Of a DNA stretch of 43,791 nt, positions 34,891-43,649 are shown in pieces. Below the pieces are notes generated by a model that worked only from the letters and a program-made list of their open reading frames with translations, had not been told where the DNA came from and did not search any database. Source of the stretch: Flavobacteriales bacterium (GTDB taxonomy: Bacteria > Bacteroidota > Bacteroidia > Flavobacteriales > Flavobacteriaceae); NCBI GenBank assembly GCA_024641135.1, contig JAHEDS010000001.1:1-43791 (forward strand). The letters run 5' to 3'. The position numbers and the translations under genes are program-made. Numbering within the stretch: the first letter of the stretch is position 1; each line of letters starts with the position of its first letter.

Positions 34891-35618
34891 TCCTTTTTTT
34901 CCTTATAGGTATAATTGATCGTAGTATTAGATTGCTCCTCTTCCATTTTATTAATTTCAATAAAATTTCCATGTTCATCAAACTGTTTTAAAAAAGGGTC
35001 GTCTTGGGCATTATAACTATCTTCTTCCCATGGATATTTTTTTGCTTTAGGAATTTTCTTTTTAAAATATAATGCGAATATCAATCCTGTAATTAATCCC
35101 GATAAATGACCTTCCCATGACACTTTTTCTTCTATTGGAAATACATACCAAATCATACTCCCGTATAAAAATATAACCAGTAAGGATAAAGCTACTAATC
35201 TAAAATATTTAGTGAAAATACCCTTAAAAAAAATAAAACTTACCAGCACATAAATCAAACTACTTGCGCCTATATGATAGGATGGCCTGCCAATACTCCA
35301 GGTAAGTAAACCTGATATTAAAATTCCAAAAAAAATAATTTTCCAAGCTATGGGTCTGTAAAAATAAAATAAGGCCATTAACAACACTAATAGTGGTATG
35401 GTATTATGGTATATGTGTTGTATATCACCATGAATAAATGGACTAAATATAATACCTCGTAATCCTTTAAATTCAAGAGGGTAAATACCAAATTTAGAAA
35501 AATTAAAACCAAAACGTACTTCAAACCAAAAGACAATCCATATAAACAATATGAAAAATAGTGGGTAAGCTACTACGCCATTTGAGAATTTAAAATGTTC
35601 ATGGTCTTTCATAATCAT
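34887..35618 (-). CDS. Rhomboid family intramembrane serine protease
   Basis: 243 residues with about six hydrophobic segments between residues 15 and 195 and a soluble, charged C-terminal tail of about 50 residues. The catalytic pair is visible: Ser in HIGASSLIYV (residue 119) and His 171 in WEGHLSGLITG; HNTIP (Asn 72) supplies the oxyanion residue. Rhomboids cleave membrane proteins within or near transmembrane helices; the substrate is unknown. The ORF starts MIMKDHEH; the second Met (35612) fits the usual N-terminus better. It is probably monocistronic, divergent from rarA and overlapping the end of rlmB. Confidence 0.9.
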   Translation of the reverse strand: MIMKDHEHFKFSNGVVAYPLFFILFIWIVFWFEVRFGFNFSKFGIYPLEFKGLRGIIFSPFIHGDIQHIYHNTIPLLVLLMALFYFYRPIAWKIIFFGILISGLLTWSIGRPSYHIGASSLIYVLVSFIFFKGIFTKYFRLVALSLLVIFLYGSMIWYVFPIEEKVSWEGHLSGLITGLIFALYFKKKIPKAKKYPWEEDSYNAQDDPFLKQFDEHGNFIEINKMEEEQSNTTINYTYKEKKD

Positions 35619-35734
35619 AAAAATAGCAAATAGTCAACCAATTGTATCAAAAATGCTAAAATGTCAGTTTAATATCCTATTTATTTTGTGAAAGCTGAGT
35701 AAAAAACTTAAATATTTAATTTAATTTTACGATT

Positions 35735-37012
35735 ATGAATGAACCTTTAGCTGAACGATTAAGACCTAAAACACTGGACGACTATTTATGTCAATCTCAC
35801 CTTGTAGGCGAGCATGGTGCTTTAACTCAGCAAATCAAACAAGGTCTCATTCCTTCCATGATTTTTTGGGGGCCTCCAGGTACTGGAAAAACAACACTCG
35901 CCAACATTATTGCTACAGAATCGGGTCGGCCATTTTATACTTTAAGTGCTATAAACTCTGGTGTTAAAGATATTCGTGATGTAATTGACAAAGCCAAACA
36001 AAGTGGTGGTCTATTCACAACAAAAAATCCTATCTTATTTATTGATGAAATACATCGATTTAGTAAATCCCAGCAAGATTCGCTATTACAAGCGGTTGAA
36101 AAAGGCTGGATAACATTAATAGGAGCCACGACGGAGAACCCTAGTTTTGAGGTTATTTCTGCCCTTTTATCACGCTGTCAGGTTTATATATTAAATGCCT
36201 TTGAGAAAAGCGATTTAGAAACTCTTTTAAGGCGTGCGATTGAGAAGGATGCCTTGTTATCTACAAAAAAGATCCAGCTTAAAGAAACGAGTGCCTTATT
36301 AAAATTATCGGGTGGTGATGCCAGAAAATTATTAAACATATTTGAACTTATTATAAATTCAGAAGAAACTGATAAAATAATAGTTACAGATGAGGCTGTG
36401 TTAACAAAAGTCCAAAATAATACAACCAGATATGACAAAACAGGGGAACAGCATTATGATATCATTTCGGCATTTATAAAATCTATTCGTGGAAGTGACC
36501 CAAATGCAGCAGTCTATTGGTTAGCAAGAATGATTGAGGGTGGTGAAGATGTTAAATTTATTGCCAGGCGATTACTTATATTAGCTAGTGAAGATATTGG
36601 TAATGCTAACCCAACGGCTTTAGTCATTGCTAATAACACCTTTCAGGCAGTTGCTACTATAGGGTTTCCAGAATCGAGAATTATACTAAGTCAATGTGCC
36701 ACCTATTTGGCCTGTTCACCTAAAAGCAATGCGGCTTATATGGCTATTAATAAGGCTCAGCAATTAGTGAAGGATACAGGTGATTTATCAGTCCCATTAG
36801 AAATTAGAAATGCTCCAACAAAATTAATGAAAGAGCTAGGGTATGGTGACAACTATAAATACGCGCATCATTATGAACAGAATTTTGCTAATCAAGAATT
36901 TATGCCCGATGAATTAAAAGGTATTAAAATCTATGACCCCGGAAATAATGCCCGAGAAAAAGGGTATCAGGAATTTCTTAAACAACGCTGGAAAGACAAG
37001 TATAATTATTAA
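35735..37012 (+). CDS. rarA: Replication-associated recombination protein A (AAA+ ATPase)
   Basis: 425 residues, the normal size for RarA/MgsA, a clamp-loader-like ATPase that acts at stalled forks with SSB. The N-terminus PLAERLRPKTLDDYLCQSHL is characteristic. Walker A is GPPGTGKT (residues 46-53), Walker B is FIDEIHRF (102-109), sensor 1 is GATTENPSFEV, and sensor 2 is in LSGGDARKLLN. The C-terminal MgsA domain is complete (YHDISAFIKSIRGSDPNAA-type segment: DIISAFIKSIRGSDPNAAVY, and KEKGYQEFLKQRW-like end). It is convergent with the secreted protein gene 11 bases downstream. Confidence 0.95.
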   Translation: MNEPLAERLRPKTLDDYLCQSHLVGEHGALTQQIKQGLIPSMIFWGPPGTGKTTLANIIATESGRPFYTLSAINSGVKDIRDVIDKAKQSGGLFTTKNPILFIDEIHRFSKSQQDSLLQAVEKGWITLIGATTENPSFEVISALLSRCQVYILNAFEKSDLETLLRRAIEKDALLSTKKIQLKETSALLKLSGGDARKLLNIFELIINSEETDKIIVTDEAVLTKVQNNTTRYDKTGEQHYDIISAFIKSIRGSDPNAAVYWLARMIEGGEDVKFIARRLLILASEDIGNANPTALVIANNTFQAVATIGFPESRIILSQCATYLACSPKSNAAYMAINKAQQLVKDTGDLSVPLEIRNAPTKLMKELGYGDNYKYAHHYEQNFANQEFMPDELKGIKIYDPGNNAREKGYQEFLKQRWKDKYNY

Positions 37013-37023
37013 TACTTAAAAAG

Positions 37024-37836
37024 TTAAAACTTAATATTTAAAGTTTCCTGTTTAAAGTTATTGTTTTCATAAAACTCTAAAATCCAGTTTCCGTCCTTTT
37101 CATACAACACTCCATTTTTACCGGCTACTAAAAACACATTATTCAAACCTGTTTTTTGAATTTTATAAACCACTTTTGGAGAACTATCTACTAATTGAAA
37201 TCCATTTTCTGTGGCTTGTGCATACAAAATGTTTGATACATTAATTTCGTTGGAAGGTTTATTTGTAGATTCAATAACAGCCAATGCTGGCACAGCAATC
37301 GCTTTTGTCTCGTTGGTCGGAATTTCTACTACACTACTTTCCTCCTTTAAAGATTCCTTTGTTAAATCTTCATTCCCTTGCAGAGATTCTTTGTTTTCTT
37401 TTGGTTCGTATTTATAGGATACCGTTTCAAAAGATATGAACGCATTACGCAGGGCTTCTGTATAGGCCTTACCAAAATCCTTTTCTCTGGTTTCACCAAA
37501 CTCACTTGAATAAACCACTTGGTTATTACAATCTTTTAACTCAACTTTCAGTTTGGTTTTAAAAAGTCCCGAATCATTTATGACATCAGATTTTAATGCC
37601 AAACATCGGTCTCTAAGTAAATCATCCGGATAATTTTCACCTTCCATTAAAGTTGAAAATTTATGTTTTTCAAATAAAAATTTTGTTAACTCATTCAATC
37701 TAAATTGATTTTCTTCCTTTAAAAAATCATATTTTTTAGGAACTATCACATATTTATAATTATTTAAATTAGATTGTGAAAATGCCTCAAAAATAAATAT
37801 GAGGGATATGATAATAGTGAATATTTTATTCTTCAT
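37024..37836 (-). CDS. Secreted protein of unknown function
   Basis: 270 residues with a signal peptide (IFTIIISLIFIFEAFS, cleavage before QSNLNNY). I do not recognise a named family. Residues about 25-130 look like a compact alpha/beta domain (YKYVIVPKKYDFLKEENQFR, LKVELKDCNNQVVYSSEFGE, KAYTEALRNAFISFE). A charged, low-complexity linker (about 135-165, rich in Glu, Lys and Ser) leads to a C-terminal domain (ATENGFQLVDSSPKVVYKIQ, VAGKNGVLYEKDGNWILEFY). The N-terminal domain recalls proteins that compute envelope or lipoprotein-like folds, but this is not enough for a function. It lies 81 bases after the HAD gene and may be its cotranscript. Confidence 0.75.
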   Translation of the reverse strand: MKNKIFTIIISLIFIFEAFSQSNLNNYKYVIVPKKYDFLKEENQFRLNELTKFLFEKHKFSTLMEGENYPDDLLRDRCLALKSDVINDSGLFKTKLKVELKDCNNQVVYSSEFGETREKDFGKAYTEALRNAFISFETVSYKYEPKENKESLQGNEDLTKESLKEESSVVEIPTNETKAIAVPALAVIESTNKPSNEINVSNILYAQATENGFQLVDSSPKVVYKIQKTGLNNVFLVAGKNGVLYEKDGNWILEFYENNNFKQETLNIKF

Positions 37837-37917
37837 TTTTTTTATAATCTTTATTTAAATTGTTAATAACACTATTGATTTAAGTCTAATTTACCAATAT
37901 TTCTATTAATTGTAATC

Positions 37918-38607
37918 TTATAAATAGTTTTTAAGTTGAATTAAATCATCAATCTGTTTAATATTATGCTCGTTACTTTGATTGTTAATATTAAAGAAAA
38001 TCGTGTTCATTCCAATATGGTGTGCGCCTAAAATGTCAGCCTCATAATTGTCCCCTATCATAATACTTTCGCTAATATGCGTTTCAGCGCATTCAATTGC
38101 ATAATTAAAAATCTTGGGATTAGGTTTTTTTACACCAACTTTTTCTGAGTAAGTAATTGTCTTAAAATAATGGTCAATATTGGAACTTACCAGTTTTTTC
38201 ATTTGAACCTCTTCAAAGCCATTAGTTATAATATGCAATCTATATTTAACACTTAAATACTTTAAAACATCAATTGTATTATTAAAAAGATGATTAAAGC
38301 TTGTAAGATGTAATATATAATCTTCTGAAAGTTTATTAATAGTTTCCCTTTCTATGTGCATATTTATAGCCAGAAACGCATCATTTAATCTTCCAAACCT
38401 GAGAGAAGATTTATCAATTTTTTCCTCGCGATAAAGTTTCCAATAATTAAGATTAATGGGTTCGTACGAGTTCAAAAACTCACTAATATTTACGTTAACT
38501 CCATTTAATTCAAAAATCTTCTCAAAAGTCAAAGCTGAGTTTTTATCAAAATCCCATAATGTATGGTCCAAATCAAAGAACACGTCTTTTATATTTTCAA
38601 TTTTCAT
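37918..38607 (-). CDS. HAD-superfamily hydrolase, YjjG-type nucleotidase
   Basis: 229 residues. HAD motif I is FFDLDHTLWDF (nucleophile Asp 12, general acid Asp 14); motif II is around LHIITNGFEEVQ; motif III includes VGVKKPNPKIF with the conserved Lys; motif IV is MIGDNYEADILGA. The TLWDFDKNS cap-entry region is the mark of the YjjG group, which removes phosphate from non-canonical pyrimidine nucleotides and cleans the nucleotide pool. The start overlaps the end of the preceding gene by 11 bases, so the two are cotranscribed. Precise substrate uncertain. Confidence 0.88.
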   Translation of the reverse strand: MKIENIKDVFFDLDHTLWDFDKNSALTFEKIFELNGVNVNISEFLNSYEPINLNYWKLYREEKIDKSSLRFGRLNDAFLAINMHIERETINKLSEDYILHLTSFNHLFNNTIDVLKYLSVKYRLHIITNGFEEVQMKKLVSSNIDHYFKTITYSEKVGVKKPNPKIFNYAIECAETHISESIMIGDNYEADILGAHHIGMNTIFFNINNQSNEHNIKQIDDLIQLKNYL

Positions 38608-39898
38608 TTGCTGATTCTATTATCATATTAAACAACTCCTTAAAGCCTTTCCACCGGTCTAAATCGCTAAAGGTATAATTATGAAAAACTGGTACAAATT
38701 CACCATCTACCTTTTTCACCTCATCAATAATTTCATTTAAAACTTTCTTTTTATCTAAAAGAGAATTTGTTTTTAACAAAGCATAATCCAATATATGGTA
38801 CGTCCATATTTTTAATGGTGTTTGAATTTCGTAATCCAGATCATAAAATAAAAATGGCGTACAAGTGCCCGCTCTAAAACCAATCTGATTGACATAACCC
38901 ATCGTATAATCTTCCTGAATTTCAAGCTCAATCAGATTCCTGTAAGACTCTGGTAAATTCAGTTTTGAAAAAGAATTTCTTGAAGCAGTTAAATCTGTAT
39001 TTATAATGGATTCCATTCTTTGTTTTTCCTTTTTTAATATCAAAGGATCGTGAATTGCAAAATAAGAAGCTTTTAAACCCACTTTACAATAATCGGCTAC
39101 TTGTTTTATTAGAGAAACAAATTTCTTTTTATTTGGATTGATTCCTTTATCGTAAGTTGAGTAGGCTCCAATTAAAAAAAAGAACAGAAATTTATATTTT
39201 GTTTGCTTTTGCTTGTTTATTATATATTTGAAAGTATCAAAAGGATCATGCTTAAATCCAAAGATAACCATGTACCTATAATAAAGGCGCTTTAATTTAA
39301 ATTCTGCTAAATCTTTAATAGTACCTCCAAAAGTTCTTAAAATTCCTTTTAATTTAAAACTATAGGCCGATGGTACATCAATAATTGGTTTAATACTATA
39401 AACTCTTTGGGGGAATTTAAATTTAGGATACATGCTTTGTAGCTTTTCTCTAAATTTATAAGCCCAAATATCCACTACTGGCTGATTTAAAAACCCATAT
39501 TTATATGCAATACTCTCTGAAGCTGAAAATCTGCCATATTCGTCATTAACATGAGGTAAATATTCCTCATAACGTGAAAGCAAGTAAAAAGAAGCTGCAA
39601 AAATATCAAATGGAATAGTGCTTTTTTCACCATTATAAAAGAAGCATTTTGTATTGTCCCAATCATGAACATTTATCTCTATATCAGACAATCCTTGTTC
39701 AAAAAGTATCTCATGACATTTAATAAAGAACTCATTACCAAGTTGTTGTTTGGTATATGACATTTTTAAACTGTCATGAGCAATAAACTCTTCAATGGTA
39801 GTTGTAAAAGAAACCTCAATACCTAAAATTCGAGTACAAATATGCTTAAAAACATATCTTAATCTTGGTGTTATTTTATGAGTATAAACTAAAAGCAT
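38597..39898 (-). CDS. Polysaccharide-deacetylase-like protein with DUF7033-type N-terminal domain
   Basis: 433 residues from the ATG at 39898, which overlaps the radC stop as TGATG. The ORF track's first codon, at 39901, is a GTG. The N-terminal domain (LLVYTHKITPRLRYVFKHIC, DIFAASFYLLSRYEEYLPHV) and the C-terminal segment (NQIGFRAGTCTPFLFYDLDY, PVFHNYTFSDLDRWKGFKEL) fit a conserved Flavobacteriia protein usually annotated as polysaccharide deacetylase family. In the homologues I recall, the metal-binding Asp pair sits in a motif of the form T-[YF]-D-[IV]-D; here the matching place reads PIIDVPSAYS, so one Asp seems missing. The His in YFAIHDPLIL is kept. It may be an altered or inactive member. 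Cotranscribed with radC and the YjjG-type gene. Confidence 0.75.
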   Translation of the reverse strand: MLLVYTHKITPRLRYVFKHICTRILGIEVSFTTTIEEFIAHDSLKMSYTKQQLGNEFFIKCHEILFEQGLSDIEINVHDWDNTKCFFYNGEKSTIPFDIFAASFYLLSRYEEYLPHVNDEYGRFSASESIAYKYGFLNQPVVDIWAYKFREKLQSMYPKFKFPQRVYSIKPIIDVPSAYSFKLKGILRTFGGTIKDLAEFKLKRLYYRYMVIFGFKHDPFDTFKYIINKQKQTKYKFLFFFLIGAYSTYDKGINPNKKKFVSLIKQVADYCKVGLKASYFAIHDPLILKKEKQRMESIINTDLTASRNSFSKLNLPESYRNLIELEIQEDYTMGYVNQIGFRAGTCTPFLFYDLDYEIQTPLKIWTYHILDYALLKTNSLLDKKKVLNEIIDEVKKVDGEFVPVFHNYTFSDLDRWKGFKELFNMIIESANEN

Positions 39899-40596
39899 CA
39901 CAACAGGTTTTCATCTACAAAACTAAAGTATGCCTTTTCAGTCACAATTATATGATCCAGCACTTTTATATCTAAACTTTCTGAAGCCTTTTTAAGTTTA
40001 TTGGTAAGTTGCTTATCTGCTTCACTTGGCTTTAGATTCCCTGAAGGATGGTTATGAACCAAAATTATACTCGTTGCACCAACTTCAAGTGCGTTTTTAA
40101 GAACCAGCCTAACATCAACCAAAGTACCAGTAATGCCTCCTTTACTCAACTGGTTTTTTTGAATAACCTTATTGGAATTATTTAAATAAATTATCCAAAA
40201 CTCTTCATGCATAAGTTCACCAATAACAGGCTGCATTAATTCAAAAACAGATTTACTTGAATTTATTTTCTTCTTTTCAAGAGCATCTTCACTCCTGCGT
40301 CTTCTTCCCAATTCTAAGGCAGCCATAATAGTAATGGCCTTGGCTTCCCCAATTCCTTTAAAATCCATCAATTGTTTTATTGATAACTTTCCTAGCTCGC
40401 TCAAATTATTCTCAACGCTTCCTAGTATCCTTTTTGATAAATCAACCGCACTTTCTTCTCGATTTCCAGAACCAATTAAAATGGCAATTAATTCTGCATC
40501 ACTTAAAGCAGTTTTACCTTTATGAATTAATTTCTCTCTTGGTTGGTCATCTTGTGACCAGTTTTTGATGGAAAACGAGTTCGGTTTTTCTTGCAT
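39898..40596 (-). CDS. radC: RadC family JAB-domain protein
   Basis: 232 residues, normal length. The N-terminal helix-hairpin-helix region is at about residues 74-96 (IKQLMDFKGIGEAKAITIMA). The C-terminal JAB/MPN domain has the full metal site: Glu in HEEFWIIYLN (about residue 131), HNHPSGNLKPSEAD with His 181, His 183 and Asp 194. RadC was named for DNA repair, but the role is unsettled and the JAB site suggests a metallopeptidase-like activity. First gene of a three-gene minus-strand set with the deacetylase-like and HAD genes; divergent from the PaiB-like gene. Confidence 0.95.
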   Translation of the reverse strand: MQEKPNSFSIKNWSQDDQPREKLIHKGKTALSDAELIAILIGSGNREESAVDLSKRILGSVENNLSELGKLSIKQLMDFKGIGEAKAITIMAALELGRRRRSEDALEKKKINSSKSVFELMQPVIGELMHEEFWIIYLNNSNKVIQKNQLSKGGITGTLVDVRLVLKNALEVGATSIILVHNHPSGNLKPSEADKQLTNKLKKASESLDIKVLDHIIVTEKAYFSFVDENLL

Positions 40597-40659
40597 TTGC
40601 TAAAGATAAATATTGTAATTTTATAAATCAACAATCCATTATTTAAAATATTTATCAGC

Positions 40660-41259
40660 TTGAATTATCCACCAAAACATCACCAGGACAATAACATAAA
40701 TCATATGTTAGAAGTAATTAAAAACTACCCTTTGGCTACTTTAATCTCTGTAAAAAACAACGAACCATTGATTACCCATTTACCCCTGATTTATGATGAA
40801 ACAACTGGGAATTTAATTGGACATATTGATATATACAATCCACAAGCTGAATTGTTAAATAACGATTTTCCTGTTACGGTTATCTTTTCTGGTCCCCAAT
40901 GTTATATTTCACCTAGTATTTATACTACTACCCAGTTACCGACCTGGAATTATATAAAAGTACATTTAAAAGGTTATGTTAAATCCATAATTGACCCTTC
41001 AGAAATAAAAAGTACTATGATAAAAATGACTGAGTTTTTAGAAAAACCAAATCATAACTACGTTTTAGAACCGGATAATCCTAGAATGGAAAGGGCTATT
41101 AATTATGTAAAAGGTTTTGAAATAATCATTACAAATTGGGAAGGTAAGTTTAAGCTTTCTCAAGATAAAACGGCTAAAGATATTGCCAATGCTAAAACAC
41201 AACTTATTAAATCTAATCAAGCAAGTATAGCTGACTTCTTAGAAAGTGTTTTTGAATAA
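40660..41259 (+). CDS. PaiB-like FMN-binding protein (putative transcriptional regulator family)
   Basis: 199 residues. PaiB-family proteins have a split-barrel flavin-binding fold; in Bacillus PaiB was described as a negative regulator of sporulation and protease genes, which does not carry over directly. Signature segments are NYPPKHHQDNNINHMLEVIK, NYPLATLISVKNNEPLITHL, HIDIYNPQAELL, ISPSIYTTTQLPTWNYIKVH and LKGYVKSI. The ORF's first codon is TTG, not ATG. The next ATG is codon 16, which would remove the conserved N-terminal PPKHH strand, so I accept the TTG. Convergent with the VF530-type gene, with a 2-base gap. Confidence 0.88.
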   Translation: MNYPPKHHQDNNINHMLEVIKNYPLATLISVKNNEPLITHLPLIYDETTGNLIGHIDIYNPQAELLNNDFPVTVIFSGPQCYISPSIYTTTQLPTWNYIKVHLKGYVKSIIDPSEIKSTMIKMTEFLEKPNHNYVLEPDNPRMERAINYVKGFEIIITNWEGKFKLSQDKTAKDIANAKTQLIKSNQASIADFLESVFE

Positions 41260-41261
41260 TT

Positions 41262-41492
41262 CTACTTTCTCCTTTGTTTCTTAACCATTTGTAGATACAT
41301 GTTTTCAACTTTTTCTCTTGCCCAGGGTGTTTTACGTAAAAAGGTTAAACTTGATTTTATTGAAGGATTAGTTGTAAAGCATTTTATTTTAATAGTATAC
41401 CCCATATACTCCCATCCATAATGTGATACCAAATCATTTATAATTTTCTCTAAAGTGATACCATGTAAAGGATTGTTTGGTTGGGATTCCAT
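41262..41492 (-). CDS. VF530-family small protein
   Basis: 76 residues. The sequence [20 protein letters not shown] followed by [20 protein letters not shown] covers nearly all of the VF530 (DUF2132) domain, a small helical fold proposed to bind DNA. It begins only 6 bases after the rhlE stop, so it is almost certainly on the same transcript. A link with RNA or DNA metabolism is suggested by that placement but is not shown. Confidence 0.88.
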   Translation of the reverse strand: MESQPNNPLHGITLEKIINDLVSHYGWEYMGYTIKIKCFTTNPSIKSSLTFLRKTPWAREKVENMYLQMVKKQRRK

Positions 41493-41498
41493 TTCTTT

Positions 41499-42779
41499 TT
41501 AATTTCTTCTATCGTTACTAGGCCTTTGATTGTTTCTTTTCGGTTTTCTAGATTTACTATTATTGGAGTTATTAGACACCCTTTGGTTATTAGACCTATT
41601 CCTTCCTTGTCTTTGCTGTTTTTTTTCGGGTTCTGTAGATGCATTAGGATCTGGTTCGAATCCTTCAATAATTTCAACTGGAAGTTTTAACCCTACCAAT
41701 TTTTCAATATCTCGCAAAAAGACAGTTTCATCTGCACTTACCAAAGATAAGGCTTCTCCACTGGCTCCTGCCCTACCTGTTCTTCCAATTCTATGCACGT
41801 AATCCTCAGGAATATTTGGTAACTCAAAATTAATAACATGAGGTAAAAGAGGAATATCCAATCCACGTGCTGCGATATCTGTAGCGACTAAAACGCGAAC
41901 GTTTCCTGTTTTGAAACCTCCTAAGGCTTTCGTCCTGGCACCTTGACTTTTATTTCCATGAATGGCGGCTGCAGAAATTCCAGCCTTTACCATTTTTTCA
42001 CAAAGCTTATTGGCACCGTGTTTTGTTCTTGTAAAAACTAGTACTTGTTTCCAATTACCATCAGCAATTAACTTAATAATCAAACCGGTTTTAAGTCCTT
42101 TTGCTACTCTATATACCTTCTGATAAATTGCATCCACCGTAGTATTTTCAGGAGTAGCTTCCACTTGTACCGGATGATGTAAAATACCATGAGCCAGTTT
42201 CTTGATATCATGAGAAAATGTTGCGGAAAACATCAAGTTTTGTCTTTTAGAAGGCATTAACTTCATTATTCGTTCTATGTCGCGCAAAAAGCCCATATCT
42301 AACATACGATCGGCCTCATCGAGAACAAGTATTTCGATTTTGGAAAGTGACAATAGCCCCTGATTATGTAAATCTAATAAACGACCAGGTGTCGCCACTA
42401 ATATATCAACACCATGTCGCAATTGGTTGACTTGTGGTTTTTGGTTCACACCACCAAATATTACGGCAGAGCGTAACTCTAAAAATGTACTGTATTCCTT
42501 AACATTTTCAAATACCTGAGCAGCCAATTCGCGCGTTGGTGTTAGTACTAAAGCCCTCACGGGACGCTGTCTTAAAGTTTGGCCTTGAGACAATAATTGT
42601 AATAAAGGTAATGTAAAACCTGCCGTTTTACCAGTTCCTGTCTGAGCCGAAGCTAATATATCTTTACCTTCTAATATTGGAGGAATGGCTTTTTGTTGAA
42701 TAGGGCTAGGCGTTGTATAGCCTTTTTTGCTAATAGCTTTTAGCAAGGCTTCTGATAAACCTAATGAGTTAAATGACAT
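41499..42779 (-). CDS. rhlE: DEAD-box RNA helicase, RhlE type
   Basis: 426 residues from the ATG at 42779 ([20 protein letters not shown]), which fits the family N-terminus; the ORF track begins 8 codons earlier. Motifs in order: Q motif (SPIQQKAIP), I (AQTGTGKT), Ia (PTRELAAQV), Ib (TPGRLLDL), II (DEAD in VLDEADRML), III (SAT), V ([12 protein letters not shown]) and VI (HRIGRTGR). The C-terminal tail of about 60 residues is low-complexity and rich in Arg, Asn and Ser ([20 protein letters not shown]), typical of RhlE-like helicases and able to bind RNA. These helicases help ribosome assembly and mRNA decay, particularly in the cold. It has its own promoter (42836-42865). Confidence 0.94.
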   Translation of the reverse strand: MSFNSLGLSEALLKAISKKGYTTPSPIQQKAIPPILEGKDILASAQTGTGKTAGFTLPLLQLLSQGQTLRQRPVRALVLTPTRELAAQVFENVKEYSTFLELRSAVIFGGVNQKPQVNQLRHGVDILVATPGRLLDLHNQGLLSLSKIEILVLDEADRMLDMGFLRDIERIMKLMPSKRQNLMFSATFSHDIKKLAHGILHHPVQVEATPENTTVDAIYQKVYRVAKGLKTGLIIKLIADGNWKQVLVFTRTKHGANKLCEKMVKAGISAAAIHGNKSQGARTKALGGFKTGNVRVLVATDIAARGLDIPLLPHVINFELPNIPEDYVHRIGRTGRAGASGEALSLVSADETVFLRDIEKLVGLKLPVEIIEGFEPDPNASTEPEKKQQRQGRNRSNNQRVSNNSNNSKSRKPKRNNQRPSNDRRN

Positions 42780-42835
42780 AGTAATTATTTGGTAAATGAC
42801 CATCTAATTGTTAGCGTCATTCTATTTTTAAGCCG

Positions 42836-42865
42836 CAAAGGTATGGTTATTTATCTTATAACAAC
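42836..42865 (-). promoter_or_regulatory. Probable promoter of the rhlE-VF530 unit
   Basis: On the minus strand TACCTTTG (42843-42836) is a full match to the -7 consensus TAnnTTTG. GTTG (42865-42862) lies 18 bases upstream, close to the expected TTTG at 19. The transcript would have a leader of about 50 bases before the preferred rhlE start. Confidence 0.65.
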
Positions 42866-42995
42866 CATAAGTTTGATAATGTGACTCTAATTAGTTAACT
42901 TGGATATAGAGAGGAAATTAAATCCTTTTAATTTTTTAAATACTTTTATTTTTAAATGTTAAATAATCGCTCTATTTAAATAAAAATATATCTCT

Positions 42996-43649
42996 ATGAA
43001 AAATAACCTTTACCCCATTCTATTTTGTTTAATAATGATGACTTCTTATGGACAAGTGGGATCTGTCGGGATCACTCATTACGCCCTTCCTGAATTTACA
43101 GTGGGAGAAATTTTGATGAATAATGGACAAAATATTAGGGCATTGCTAAATTACAATATACTATCTGAAAAAATGATTTTTGAAGAAAATGGAAAAAAAC
43201 TAGCAATTACTGAAACCCAACTAAATCAAATTGATACTGTTTTTATAAAAAACAGAAAGTTTTGTCGGAAAGAAGATAAGTTTTTAGAATTATTATACTT
43301 TTCAAAAAGTGCGCTTTATGCTGAATACAAATGTCGTTTGGAAGCACCTGGTACGGCAAATGGCTATGGAGGCTCTTCTCAAACATCCTCAAGCTCATCA
43401 TTTTCATCAATTGAAGATAGAGGGATTCAATACGAATTATCACTTCCAGACGGTTATAAAGCCAAACCATATACTATTTATTGGCTAAAAACCAACGCGA
43501 AAATGAGTAGTTTTAAAAATATGAAGCAATTGATGAAATTATATGGCAATAAAAAAGATTTAATTAAAACTTATAAAAAAACTCATGATGTAGATTATAA
43601 CAATCAAGAAAGTATAATCAAGCTTGTGGCTTTTTTGGATACAAATTAA
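42996..43649 (+). CDS. Secreted protein of unknown function
   Basis: 217 residues with a signal peptide (YPILFCLIMMTSYGQ, cleavage about residue 20). I recognise no named family. The N-terminal half has a beta-rich pattern (FTVGEILMNNGQNIRALLNY, NILSEKMIFEENGKKLAITE) seen in other uncharacterised exported Bacteroidota proteins. It is followed by a Gly/Ser-rich linker (GYGGSSQTSSSSSFSSIED, about residues 123-141) and a basic helical C-terminal part (MSSFKNMKQLMKLYGNKKDL). The N-terminal motif suggests a surface-associated structural role at most. The stop overlaps the convergent partial gene by 4 bases. Divergent from rhlE. Confidence 0.72.
   Translation: MKNNLYPILFCLIMMTSYGQVGSVGITHYALPEFTVGEILMNNGQNIRALLNYNILSEKMIFEENGKKLAITETQLNQIDTVFIKNRKFCRKEDKFLELLYFSKSALYAEYKCRLEAPGTANGYGGSSQTSSSSSFSSIEDRGIQYELSLPDGYKAKPYTIYWLKTNAKMSSFKNMKQLMKLYGNKKDLIKTYKKTHDVDYNNQESIIKLVAFLDTN

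Noticed and set aside
41450-41690. ORFs on both strands over the rhlE 3' end and VF530 start
   Set aside because: Produced by the low-complexity Asn/Arg-rich tail of the helicase read in other frames.
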